Shown: in pieces, positions 9,257 to 17,310 of the stretch | Position numbering within the stretch: the first letter of the stretch is position 1 | Layout of the letters: every line of letters begins with the position of its first letter | Assembly (NCBI GenBank): GCA_964594045.1 | Contig: CAZQKR010000003.1 | Span: 1 to 64,000, forward strand | Direction of reading: 5' to 3' | Length of the DNA: 64,000 nucleotides | Source of the DNA: UBA2365 sp964594045 | GTDB taxonomy: Bacteria; Bacteroidota; Bacteroidia; Chitinophagales; Saprospiraceae | The notes under the pieces: model-generated | The model's input: the letters and a program-made list of their open reading frames with translations, nothing else | What the model was told of the DNA's origin: nothing | Databases searched by the model: none | Translations under genes and position numbers: made by a program

Positions 9257-9874
9257 ATGAATGATCCAAAACTCCACCATGAACTCAGGTTGTTTTCCAA
9301 AAATCTGTTACTTGTTTTTTCGCTGTTCATTTTATTGATCACTTTTCAAGGATGTGATCTTTTTGGAGATGAAGAACATTGCAAAAATGAAGTTATTCTG
9401 ACAAAAACCTGGAATTCATCAGGTGATATATTTTTTGATCGTTTCCCAGAAAATTCATATATATACTTTCTGTTTGGATACACAGCAACACCCAATAATA
9501 TGTTCAAAATACCAAAGGCTTGTCCATTTGGAACGATTGCAATTAGAATAAATATTTCCGAAAAAAAAGATATTTACAGACCTGATTATTATAAAATATT
9601 AATTTATAAAGTAGAGAATATTAAAGGAAAAGATATCTACACTTTTGTTACTAAAAGCTCATTTTACGACAAACCAGATGCGAACCAGGAATTAATTCTT
9701 AAGCATGAAATAATTTTGGATGGTTTATTGGATTTCGGACCTGTTGAATATGTTCTTAGGTGTTCCGCTCATTGGGGCAAAAATGCATTTTCGAGTGATG
9801 CTTCACTCGAAAACTGGGCTATTGAAAGTATAAATAAAATTGACTTTAAAGCTAATTATGTAATTTGGGAATAG
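9257..9874 (+). CDS. Putative lipoprotein, paralogue of the next gene
   Basis: A 205-residue protein I cannot assign to a named family. A hydrophobic segment (about residues 16-31) ends in a lipobox-like ITFQGC, so it should be a lipoprotein. The mature part starts with an acidic stretch and a CKNEVILTKTW motif, and later has KACPFGTIAIRI. The gene at 9979 encodes the same pattern (CKNEKVLTKSW, NDACPYGALAIRI, LDGFLEDGP), so the two are diverged tandem paralogues. An ATG 27 bp further upstream (9230) is also in frame; I prefer 9257 because it gives a compact signal peptide. Possible surface or periplasmic binding role; function unknown. Confidence 0.65.
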   Translation: MNDPKLHHELRLFSKNLLLVFSLFILLITFQGCDLFGDEEHCKNEVILTKTWNSSGDIFFDRFPENSYIYFLFGYTATPNNMFKIPKACPFGTIAIRINISEKKDIYRPDYYKILIYKVENIKGKDIYTFVTKSSFYDKPDANQELILKHEIILDGLLDFGPVEYVLRCSAHWGKNAFSSDASLENWAIESINKIDFKANYVIWE

Positions 9875-9978
9875 CCTTGTTGGATAGGATCAATCATTAT
9901 TTTGACTAAACTATTATTCAGATTTTCCTGTAAAATATTAATTCATTTATTGTCTTACAAAAAATAAACAATAACTAA

Positions 9979-10584
9979 ATGAAATACAATAATTTAGCAT
10001 TAATTATGTTGATTTTGATCTCCCTACTGCACGAAACATCCTGTGGTTTAATCGATGAAGAAAAATGCAAAAATGAGAAAGTATTAACCAAATCATGGTC
10101 AGGAGATTATGATAAACTTTATAATTCCGAAAATGCTCCAATGGTTTTTTTTAAGTTAAATGAAAGCTGGGAAGCTTCCCAAAAAATATTTTCCAATTAT
10201 GTTTTTCAAATCAATGATGCTTGTCCTTATGGCGCGTTGGCCATCAGAATTATCATTCAGGAATCCGATGGATTAGGTAAGCCAAATGATTTCGAAAAAG
10301 TACCTCAAAAGTACAAACTTATGATTATAGAGGAAAAAGATGTCAAGGGAAAATTAGTTTTAGGAAAATCGAAAGTGATAACAGTTGACAGAAATAAAAT
10401 TAGCGGAGTTGTTCATTTGAATGCAGATATTGAATTAGATGGGTTTTTGGAAGATGGGCCAAGGAAATACGTAATCATCCTGGGGGTTCAATATCCGAAT
10501 ATACCCGCATTTGATGGCTATCGTGGATTGGTAATTGAAAATATCAAAAAGGTGGATTTTGAAGTGGATTATTTACAGTTTTGA
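9979..10584 (+). CDS. Putative lipoprotein, tandem paralogue
   Basis: A 201-residue protein of unknown function. The signal peptide MKYNNLALIMLILISLL ends in HETSCG, a lipobox-like site with Cys at about residue 22. It shares with the gene upstream a CKNE-VLTK-W motif just after the lipid Cys, a central ACPxGxLAIRI-like segment, a LDGxLxxGP segment and a final stretch IxxIxKxDFxxxY. The shared architecture points to tandem duplication followed by strong divergence. Its stop is 32 bp before the beta-barrel gene, so the genes are probably co-transcribed. The mature part is predicted mostly beta. Confidence 0.65.
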   Translation: MKYNNLALIMLILISLLHETSCGLIDEEKCKNEKVLTKSWSGDYDKLYNSENAPMVFFKLNESWEASQKIFSNYVFQINDACPYGALAIRIIIQESDGLGKPNDFEKVPQKYKLMIIEEKDVKGKLVLGKSKVITVDRNKISGVVHLNADIELDGFLEDGPRKYVIILGVQYPNIPAFDGYRGLVIENIKKVDFEVDYLQF

Positions 10585-10616
10585 TTTTATTATATGAATC
10601 AAATAAAATTGTGTTT

Positions 10617-11459
10617 ATGAAAAAATATTTATATTACGGATGTGTTTTGTTGTTTTTGATATTTGTAAATGACTTGAAAGGACAAACAGAAACCAATTCG
10701 AATAATTTTGATAGATCTAAAGATAAAACCAGTAAATTTCTGTTTGGCCTTTTTGCAGGAGGTGGCCTTTCCACCTGTCGCTATGAATACAACAGCATTG
10801 CTCCGCCACCACAACTGAGTTACCGGTTTGTTCCGGCAGGTGGTATCGGATTTGACTGGAGGATGGGAAAGATCTTTTCACTTCAAATGAATGCCTTATA
10901 TAAAGGCAAAGGGGATAAGATCGATTTGGGTAAATGGATGGATGCCATTATTGCCGATACCGATGTGCCCACGGATACCTCTTTTGAAGGAAAGATCATC
11001 GCTGACGGGTTTATTGAAACCAGACTGGCGTATGTGGAACTGTCACTGGTGCCTACATTCACTATTGGCCAACTGGTTGAGCTGGGTTTTGGCGGATATG
11101 CAGGTTACGGGTTAAACGGAAAGGAAGTTGCAGATTATACAATCAAATATGAGAACTACGGTTATCCATTTCCGGATGAAGTGGTGAATGAAGAACGACC
11201 GGCAAATTTCTTTATACTCTCCCCGGAGGAATTTCTCGAAAACGAGTTGTATGTCAGTCAGATAGACTATGGATTGTACGGCCACCTGGGGATCAGGATG
11301 AACCCGTTCAAGCTCTCTTTAGGAGTGAGCTATGGATCATTGAGTTGGGAGCCAGACTCCAGGTTGACAGACCTCTTTATTGAAACCTATGACAGAAACT
11401 ATAATCTGACAGGTGTGGTGACGCTGAGCTGGTATCCGGGAGCCCGGAGAAAGAGATAG
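10617..11459 (+). CDS. Outer-membrane beta-barrel protein (PorT-like)
   Basis: A 280-residue protein with a signal peptide (MKKYLYYGCVLLFLIFVNDLKG, cleaved before QTE). The mature part has alternating beta-strand patterns and many glycines typical of small Bacteroidota barrels (GLFAGGGLSTCRYEYN, VPAGGIGFDWRMG, GLYGHLGIRMNPF) and ends in a Trp-rich strand before a basic tail. No enzyme motif is visible. An in-frame ATG lies 36 bp upstream, but the ATG at 10617 puts the signal peptide at the N-terminus. It follows the two paralogous lipoproteins closely and may form an outer-membrane unit with them. Confidence 0.7.
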   Translation: MKKYLYYGCVLLFLIFVNDLKGQTETNSNNFDRSKDKTSKFLFGLFAGGGLSTCRYEYNSIAPPPQLSYRFVPAGGIGFDWRMGKIFSLQMNALYKGKGDKIDLGKWMDAIIADTDVPTDTSFEGKIIADGFIETRLAYVELSLVPTFTIGQLVELGFGGYAGYGLNGKEVADYTIKYENYGYPFPDEVVNEERPANFFILSPEEFLENELYVSQIDYGLYGHLGIRMNPFKLSLGVSYGSLSWEPDSRLTDLFIETYDRNYNLTGVVTLSWYPGARRKR

Positions 11460-11501
11460 TATTTCTTGTAAATATTGTAAAGCAGATTAAAATAGTACAA
11501 A

Positions 11502-12485
11502 ATGAAAGTTTTAATTAAGATTTCGCTGGCTTTTTTCATGTTCGTTTTTTATGTTGGATGTTTTGATCCTGTTTTCACTTATTTTGTCCGAACAGACAAA
11601 TTTATTCCCATTACCCCAACCTCTGGCAGGTTTGAGGGGTATTATGGGCAACCAGAGCCCGGTCCCAAAAAAGCTGAGGAAGCCGGATTCTATTATTTTC
11701 CTGCTGATCAACCCCAACAATCCGAAAGTTTTTGTATCGCCAAATTTGATGAAAAACCAGATGAAGATGAAAATTGGCATTTTGAAGCAGAAGTGAACGA
11801 CCTTAAGCCTGCAACCAAATATTTCTTTCAGGCTTTTATAAAGATTGATGGTAATCGTATCAGGGGATTGACAAAAGAATTTACAACTGCAGATCCATTG
11901 CCGGAACAAGGTACCTTCACCGACAGCCGTGACGGACATGTCTATTCCTGGATCAAAATAGGAAAGCAGGTGTGGATGGGTGAAAACCTGGCCTGGATAC
12001 CTTCGATCAGCAAACCAGATGAAGGCTCAGTGACGGACAAACATTATTATATTTATGGTGATGACGGCACAAATCAGGGTCAGACTCCTCAAACATATAT
12101 CACCATGGGGGTTTTGTACAACTGGCCGGCAGCCATGAATGCCTGCCCTGAAGGATGGCATTTGCCTACAGATGTTGAATGGAGCGAACTCACCTCATAC
12201 CTGGCTTATCCTGAAGGGAGCAAAATGAAGGAAGTAGGTTCGGCACACTGGACTGAAAATAACACAGATGCAACCAATTCAAGCAATTTCAGCGCCAGGG
12301 CGGGAGGTCAAAGGTATTACCTGGGTGGCTTTATGCGACTCGGAACACACGCCTATTTTTGGACAGGAACAAGCAAGGATGATACCTATGCCTGGGATCG
12401 GTCATTACTCGATACAGGGAATCGTTGTCTCAGGGGAAATTCCTCCAAAGCCTCCGGGTATTCAGTAAGGTGTGTAAAGAACTGA
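11502..12485 (+). CDS. Lipoprotein with FISUMP domain
   Basis: A 327-residue protein with an N-terminal signal peptide and a probable lipobox (YVGC, Cys about residue 20). About residues 25-130 look like a fibronectin-III-type domain (EVNDLKPATKYFFQAFIKI). About 140-327 is a FISUMP domain (Fibrobacter succinogenes major paralogous domain), a C-type-lectin-like fold: SWIKIGKQVWMGENLAW, then YNWPAAMNACPEGWHLPTD, WSELTSYL and the terminal GYSVRCVKN. It is surface-exposed by inference. FISUMP proteins are often expanded in polymer-degrading Fibrobacteres and Bacteroidota and are thought to take part in binding or adhesion. It is 42 bp after the beta-barrel gene on the same strand. Confidence 0.85.
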   Translation: MKVLIKISLAFFMFVFYVGCFDPVFTYFVRTDKFIPITPTSGRFEGYYGQPEPGPKKAEEAGFYYFPADQPQQSESFCIAKFDEKPDEDENWHFEAEVNDLKPATKYFFQAFIKIDGNRIRGLTKEFTTADPLPEQGTFTDSRDGHVYSWIKIGKQVWMGENLAWIPSISKPDEGSVTDKHYYIYGDDGTNQGQTPQTYITMGVLYNWPAAMNACPEGWHLPTDVEWSELTSYLAYPEGSKMKEVGSAHWTENNTDATNSSNFSARAGGQRYYLGGFMRLGTHAYFWTGTSKDDTYAWDRSLLDTGNRCLRGNSSKASGYSVRCVKN

Positions 12486-12643
12486 TTTTTTCGTGCAGAT
12501 GCAGGTCATGAATTGCAGATGAGTTTTGATGTTAAGCGGATAATATAATATAAAATAGTTCGGATGGTACATCAAAATCATTTTAATTAAATTTCAAAAG
12601 AGATATTAATAGATTTAAAGTATTGTTAATCAAAATTTTAATT

Positions 12644-13315
12644 ATGAAAAGTATTCCTGTAATTATGCTTGTTTTATTGGGACTTGTTTTGTCAGGATGC
12701 AAACAAAGTTCCGGTAATATGGATCCGGATGCTCCCATGAAAGAGGATATGAAAGATGTAAAAGCCAAAACTTTCATCATTCAATACAAGACGATAGTTC
12801 AATACAAGGATATACAAAATGTATCCAATTCCACTCAATGGATTGACCTGGAGAATGACCGTGTTGCCATTGAAAATGAATCCGAGAACAATATTATGGG
12901 AAAATCCATGAAATCCCGTGATCTGACCATTATCAAAAATGATGAAGCCTGGCTGATCAACCTGGAACAGAAAACCGGTTACAAAGCCGGCAAGTCCGGT
13001 ATTCTGAATGAAAATCAATCTGAGATCATCCGCGCAGAAGATGACGCTACATTCCGACAAACAATAGAGGAAAGCGGTGGCAAGATCATAGGAAAGGAAG
13101 CGGTACTGGGGAAAAACTGCCTGGTCATCGAACTGCCGGATCCTTCCGGCAAGTCTGCCATGAAAACACAGATATGGTATTACAATGGCGTTCCGCTGAA
13201 GATGAAAAATGATTTCTATGACATGGAAGCTGTTGATATACAGGAAAATGTCAATATACCTGATGACAGATTCGAAGTGCCTGCAGGGATCAAAATGCAG
13301 GATTTTCCAGGTTAA
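12644..13315 (+). CDS. DUF4412-like lipoprotein
   Basis: A 223-residue lipoprotein with signal peptide MKSIPVIMLVLLGLVLSGC (lipobox LSGC). The mature domain has the layout of proteins that look like outer-membrane lipoprotein carriers: an early strand AKTFIIQYKTIVQYKD, a segment with KSMKSRDLTIIKNDEAWLINL, and a late IWYYNGVPLKMK followed by IPDDRFEVPAGI, the last typical of DUF4412-type domains. Role unknown, probably periplasmic or outer-membrane lipid or ligand binding. An ATG 21 bp upstream is in frame, but 12644 gives the classical signal peptide. It ends just before the terminator at 13341. Confidence 0.7.
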   Translation: MKSIPVIMLVLLGLVLSGCKQSSGNMDPDAPMKEDMKDVKAKTFIIQYKTIVQYKDIQNVSNSTQWIDLENDRVAIENESENNIMGKSMKSRDLTIIKNDEAWLINLEQKTGYKAGKSGILNENQSEIIRAEDDATFRQTIEESGGKIIGKEAVLGKNCLVIELPDPSGKSAMKTQIWYYNGVPLKMKNDFYDMEAVDIQENVNIPDDRFEVPAGIKMQDFPG

Positions 13316-13340
13316 GGAATGACTTTATTATTTTCAAAAA

Positions 13341-13370
13341 ATTAAAGGCGCTTTCTGGCGCCTTTAATTT
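13341..13370. terminator. Bidirectional Rho-independent terminator
   Basis: Perfect 11-bp inverted repeat ATTAAAGGCGC / GCGCCTTTAAT with a 6-nt loop, A-rich on the left and T-rich on the right. It lies between the convergent genes ending at 13315 (+) and 13380 (-), so it can serve both. Confidence 0.85.
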
Positions 13371-13379
13371 TGGATTTTT

Positions 13380-14789
13380 CTATTTGGAAGATTTTGGCTT
13401 GTCATCCAGTGCAAACTTTACAGGCAGGGTGTACATCACATGGACAGCCTGACCATTTTGTTTGCCCGGGGTCCATTTTTCAGGAAGTTCCTGCATGGTT
13501 TTCAGGACAGCCATCACCGCATCACCACAACCTTCACCGATATCCCGGATGATTTTGAGTTTACCAATGCTGCCATCCTTCTTCACAACAAATTGAGCGA
13601 TCACCGTGCCCTGAATACCCTTTTTCCTTGCTTCCTCCGGGTATTTAAGATGAGTTCCTACAAATCCCATGAGTTTTTGAAGAGAATATTCCTGTTTTTT
13701 TTCTGCTGCCCCGGGAAAATCCCCGCTTCCCGGGAAAAGAGGCATTTCATCCACCACTTCAAAAACCTCTTCATTTTCCTTTGGTACCGACGGCGGAGGT
13801 GGTGGTGGAGGTGGTGGAGATACACTTTTCTTATGTTTTGGTGGTGGCGGCGGCGGAGGCGGTGGAACAGGAAGGGTGTCTTGAGGATCAATGAATACAC
13901 TGTTGACCGGAAGTTTCACCATGTCGGAAGCCCGGGAGTTAAAGCCAAGTAGTGCCAAAGCAAATACCAGCGGAAGTGCTAACAGGTAAATCACCCTGAA
14001 AAATGGTTTGGATCTGTTTTTGTACATCATTTTAATACGATTTTGAATAGATGATTGAATAAAAGAATTGACTGCTGAGCCATGTATTTGAAGATCAGCT
14101 GTTTGCACGAGCAGTTGACAATATGTTCTTTTTGATTTTTTGGAAGCACTTTCATCTGCCAGGAATTCATGATTTTCAGCTAATGCATTTTTGAATAGAT
14201 AAATAAGAGGATTGAACCAGAAAACTATTTTAATGATCTCAACTAATAATATATCCAAAGTGTGTTTCTGTTGCACATGCACAAGTTCATGTCTGATGGT
14301 GGAGTCAAGTTGATTGACATCATTGTTTTCTTTCAAAAAGATAAAGTGAAGGAAAGAAAACGGAGCAAGGTCACCATCCAGGGAAACTTTTGTAAATCCA
14401 TGTGCTTTTTGGATTACATTGGTAGCAATGAGCCTATGAATTTTGGCTAATCCGGAAATGAGGTGCCATGTTTTTATCAAAGCAATGATCAGCCAGATGG
14501 TCACCAATAATGACTCTAAACCTTGTAAGGCACTTTGCCCCTGTAAAACACTGTTTATCAGACCTTCTTCCTGTCCCGTAATCACAATAGGCTCAAGTGT
14601 AAAGGTAAAAATATCTTCCTGAGGTAAAAATTGTGGAATTTCCAGCAAAGGAATGATCAACCCGGCAAGCAAGGATAGAATGAGGTATGCTCTGTTGACT
14701 TTAAAAAATGTATGTCTTCTGAAAATCAGATAATAAAGTCCCAGGAAAGAACCCCAGATAACAGATGAGTGAATAATATAAGTGATCAT
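13380..14789 (-). CDS. BlaR1-type M56 metallopeptidase fused to a TonB C-terminal domain
   Basis: A 469-residue inner-membrane protein. The N-terminal part has transmembrane helices (about residues 7-20, 35-50, 90-108 and 268-285). Between helices lies the zinc motif RHELVHVQQKHTLD (HExxH, about residues 167-171), with the downstream Glu-containing motif ALAENHEFLADE. After the last helix come two runs of prolines (nine and nine) split by KHKKSVS, a periplasm-spanning linker. The end (about 365-460) is a TonB C-terminal domain (KYPEEARKKGIQGTVIAQFVV). BlaR1-like proteases sense an envelope signal and inactivate the BlaI repressor; the TonB part should reach the outer membrane. Its start overlaps the BlaI gene by 4 bp, so the two are translated together. 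The fusion is a recurrent Bacteroidota type. Confidence 0.9.
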   Translation of the reverse strand: MITYIIHSSVIWGSFLGLYYLIFRRHTFFKVNRAYLILSLLAGLIIPLLEIPQFLPQEDIFTFTLEPIVITGQEEGLINSVLQGQSALQGLESLLVTIWLIIALIKTWHLISGLAKIHRLIATNVIQKAHGFTKVSLDGDLAPFSFLHFIFLKENNDVNQLDSTIRHELVHVQQKHTLDILLVEIIKIVFWFNPLIYLFKNALAENHEFLADESASKKSKRTYCQLLVQTADLQIHGSAVNSFIQSSIQNRIKMMYKNRSKPFFRVIYLLALPLVFALALLGFNSRASDMVKLPVNSVFIDPQDTLPVPPPPPPPPPKHKKSVSPPPPPPPPPSVPKENEEVFEVVDEMPLFPGSGDFPGAAEKKQEYSLQKLMGFVGTHLKYPEEARKKGIQGTVIAQFVVKKDGSIGKLKIIRDIGEGCGDAVMAVLKTMQELPEKWTPGKQNGQAVHVMYTLPVKFALDDKPKSSK

Positions 14790-15154
14790 GATTCATTTTT
14801 TTCAAGTTCATCAATCAGGTTTTCAAGTGTTTTCCGGTCAATTCTTCTTTCTTTTACGAGAAACGAAACCATTTCTTCAACAGAACCATTGAAATAAGAA
14901 GCTGCCAGTTTAAATACAGAATTTTTCCGGTATTCCTGTTTGGCTATGACCGGAAAGTACTCATAAGTTCTGCCATATACCTTATGTCCCAAAAAACCCT
15001 TTTTCTCCAGTATCCTGGCAAGGCTGGAAATTGTTGAATGAGGTGGCTTCGGACTTTTCATCCGGTTGATCATCGAGCTGACGGTTGAAGGTCCGTGTTT
15101 CCAGAACAACTGCATCAACGATTCTTCAGCTTTAGTTAAATGATTCATTTTCAA
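14786..15154 (-). CDS. BlaI/MecI/CopY-family transcriptional repressor
   Basis: A 122-residue DNA-binding protein. The winged-helix domain covers about residues 1-80: LTKAEESLMQLFWKHGPSTV, then the recognition-helix region KPPHSTISSLARILEKKGFL and the wing KVYGRTYEYFPVI. The C-terminal third is the dimerisation helix region, where BlaI proteins are cleaved by BlaR1. Coupled by a 4-bp overlap to the BlaR1-TonB gene, it should repress its own operon; a palindrome at 15203-15218 is a candidate operator. No beta-lactamase gene lies next to the pair, so its target regulon is unknown. Confidence 0.92.
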   Translation of the reverse strand: MKMNHLTKAEESLMQLFWKHGPSTVSSMINRMKSPKPPHSTISSLARILEKKGFLGHKVYGRTYEYFPVIAKQEYRKNSVFKLAASYFNGSVEEMVSFLVKERRIDRKTLENLIDELEKNES

Positions 15155-15202
15155 TCAATTTAATCAAAAATAGGTTTATTTTAACGTATTTTTCAACCAT
15201 AT

Positions 15203-15218
15203 AACGTATAAATACGTT
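15203..15218. promoter_or_regulatory. Candidate BlaI operator palindrome
   Basis: AACGTA-TAAA-TACGTT is a perfect 6-bp-arm palindrome 49 bp upstream of the repressor start. A related half-site AACGTA occurs at about 15183-15188 and AACGTT at about 15221-15226. Position and symmetry fit autoregulation by a dimeric repressor; binding is inference. Confidence 0.45.
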
Positions 15219-15321
15219 GAAACGTTGCTCAAAAATACAATTTTTTATAAAAAATCAAAAAAGTGATTTCAGTTAAAAGTGAGTGCTGAAAAGGAAGAGT
15301 CCGGAAACACTTGTTTAATAC

Positions 15322-15942
15322 TTATGGACAGTATTCAGCGTAAATATCCATGTATTCGAAAATGATCCGGATGGCCTCCGGGGACAGATCCATTTTCAGG
15401 GATTGATCTTTTCTTACACGGTCAGCGGTCTGATAAACTTCGCACCAGTCGTTATCGAATTCCCTTTGTGCGTTGATCAGGGCGTAAATGATATTAAAGG
15501 TATAGCTTTGCTGATTTTTATATACGGCTTTTTGCACATAATAAAACGCCTCATTAACATCAAAATAATTGTCCATTGCTTTCAAATAGGAAAAGCACAA
15601 AAGTTCAAAGTCTTTTCCATTTTCAGTAAAATCCTCAAGATTTTTATATTTCTTTTTTTCAAGGAGATAAGCCAGGAAGATATCACCGTTGCTTTTGCCG
15701 TCGATATTCCATCCCAACTGATTGATCACGGCCATTTTGACGTCAATGGGCTTATTTTTAGCCAGCAGGTATTTGATGATCACCGGAGTCAGTATACCAT
15801 TGGTCTGGGATGCATAAACCACCATTTTTTCATGTTGATATGCGGAAGAAAATTCCGTTGAAGTTAATGGAGAATCTGCCTTAAGCTGGTTGACAACACC
15901 GGCCAAAGCCAGAATGAAGATCATATTAATTACAGATTTCAT
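15322..15942 (-). CDS. Secreted hypothetical protein
   Basis: A 206-residue protein with a signal peptide (MKSVINMIFILALAGVV, cleavage near QLKAD). I recognise no family. The mature part is predicted mainly helical, with segments such as GILTPVIIKYLLAKNKPID and NGDIFLAYLLEKKKYKN that resemble helical-repeat (TPR- or HEAT-like) packing, and ends with Cys-Pro. It probably sits in the periplasm. It has no clear operon partner: the CPBP protease gene at 15993-16997 is on the same strand 50 bp upstream, so the two could be co-transcribed. Confidence 0.6.
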   Translation of the reverse strand: MKSVINMIFILALAGVVNQLKADSPLTSTEFSSAYQHEKMVVYASQTNGILTPVIIKYLLAKNKPIDVKMAVINQLGWNIDGKSNGDIFLAYLLEKKKYKNLEDFTENGKDFELLCFSYLKAMDNYFDVNEAFYYVQKAVYKNQQSYTFNIIYALINAQREFDNDWCEVYQTADRVRKDQSLKMDLSPEAIRIIFEYMDIYAEYCP

Positions 15943-15992
15943 AAGTACTGATTATTATGTTGATTAAAAATTTTGATTTATTCCGGTATCTT

Positions 15993-16997
15993 TCAGGCGA
16001 TATTATCTGATGGTTCAGCCATTGATGTGTTCTCAGGGAAAGATAACCGGTTGAACATAATTTTTTCCTTGCTGATCAATGAATCATAGATCAAAATGAA
16101 AGCAATCAGGATCATCAAGGCGATGAATCCGGATAATCCGGTTGCCCCGACACTGAGGTCATTGCCTCCCTTTATCAACATGATCGCTATTCCGGCGGTA
16201 CCATTCAGGGTGCCGTGCATGATGGAGGCGGCAATTACCGATCTTGATTTGATCAGTATGTATAAAAATACAGGACTGAGTAATATACACCAAAATGTCA
16301 TCATCACAACACCAAATTCAGGGTGCTGCGGATAATTATGACCCATCAGAATAATAGGTGCATGCCAAAGACCCCATATAATACCAATCAGAATTGCGGC
16401 TTTCAAAAAATGCATGTTCCTGAATTGCCTGACCAAAAAACCCCGCCAGCCTAGTTCTTCACCGAATCCTGCCAATGCATTGATGGTCAAACCGGCTATC
16501 ATTCCTTGTGCCAAAGTGATCCAGACAGGATGGAAAGGAAGTTCTTCCACGGAATTCCGCATTTCTTCTATTTGATCCGGTGTCATCAGCGATGAAAAAC
16601 GGGTGAACATCCCTTCCATTTCAGGTGAATAACGTACATCTGGTAAAAGTAAACTGATCAGGAAAGTAAGTGCTGCCAAAATTGGAGGGATCAGCCAGGC
16701 AACTATAAACCATCGGTTAAATTTAAAGGAAATTTGCAAAGACCGGATAATACTGGATCTATGAATTACTTTTTCAACTATTAGTGTCGAAAAAGCAGGT
16801 ATAAACATATAAATAACACCTAAAACGATACCGTAAGTGCTGGTGAAAGGTATACCTGAAAGAAAGAAAATAAATGCAAGCAAATAACTTATTCCAAAGG
16901 TAAGTATTAAGAATACCCGGGTTTTATATCGTTCATTCTGAATAATTTGACGCATAAGTTCAAAATTTTGATAAATGTACAATAAATATATATTCAT
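15993..16997 (-). CDS. CPBP (Abi) family intramembrane metalloprotease
   Basis: A 334-residue multi-pass membrane protein of the CPBP/CAAX protease family. The catalytic motif EELGWRGFLVRQF (E-E-x-x-x-R, about residues 180-192) is intact, followed by WGLWHAPIILMGH with its conserved His and SIMHGTLNG with the second metal His/Asn. About eight hydrophobic helices are visible. Such proteases cleave membrane substrates or serve in peptide immunity; the substrate cannot be inferred. Two starts are possible: ATG 16997 or ATG 16955 (MRQIIQNERYK), the latter giving a more usual N-terminus. Confidence 0.85.
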   Translation of the reverse strand: MNIYLLYIYQNFELMRQIIQNERYKTRVFLILTFGISYLLAFIFFLSGIPFTSTYGIVLGVIYMFIPAFSTLIVEKVIHRSSIIRSLQISFKFNRWFIVAWLIPPILAALTFLISLLLPDVRYSPEMEGMFTRFSSLMTPDQIEEMRNSVEELPFHPVWITLAQGMIAGLTINALAGFGEELGWRGFLVRQFRNMHFLKAAILIGIIWGLWHAPIILMGHNYPQHPEFGVVMMTFWCILLSPVFLYILIKSRSVIAASIMHGTLNGTAGIAIMLIKGGNDLSVGATGLSGFIALMILIAFILIYDSLISKEKIMFNRLSFPENTSMAEPSDNIA

Positions 16998-17310
16998 TTG
17001 ACATGATTGAATAAATTGAGGTGAAAGATTGATGATTAATTGATCATTACAAAATCAGATTTAACATCAAATCAGAATGGAATTTTTCATTCAATCCTTA
17101 AAAATTTGTCCATTAAAAAGATTTTGCATAAAAAACCTTAAAGCAATGAAAATTATATTTTGCTGGCTTAATTTGTTGCTTATAATCAGAAAGTTAAATT
17201 ATTATTTTATTTATTGATATTCAATCATTTATATTTTAGTTTTCCGAAATCGATCAGAACGGTATTCATTGATTATCTTTGCCTTTCGATAATAAACGCG
17301 ATCAAACAAT
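16998..17310. other. AT-rich intergenic region
   Basis: 313 bp with no supportable gene. It separates the divergent CPBP protease and MFS transporter genes and contains the -7-like element at 17274-17281; otherwise nothing notable seen. Confidence 0.6.
17274..17281 (+). promoter_or_regulatory. -7 element for the MFS transporter gene
   Basis: TATCTTTG, exact TAnnTTTG match, 29 bp before the start codon at 17311. No convincing -33 element at the usual distance. Confidence 0.4.
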
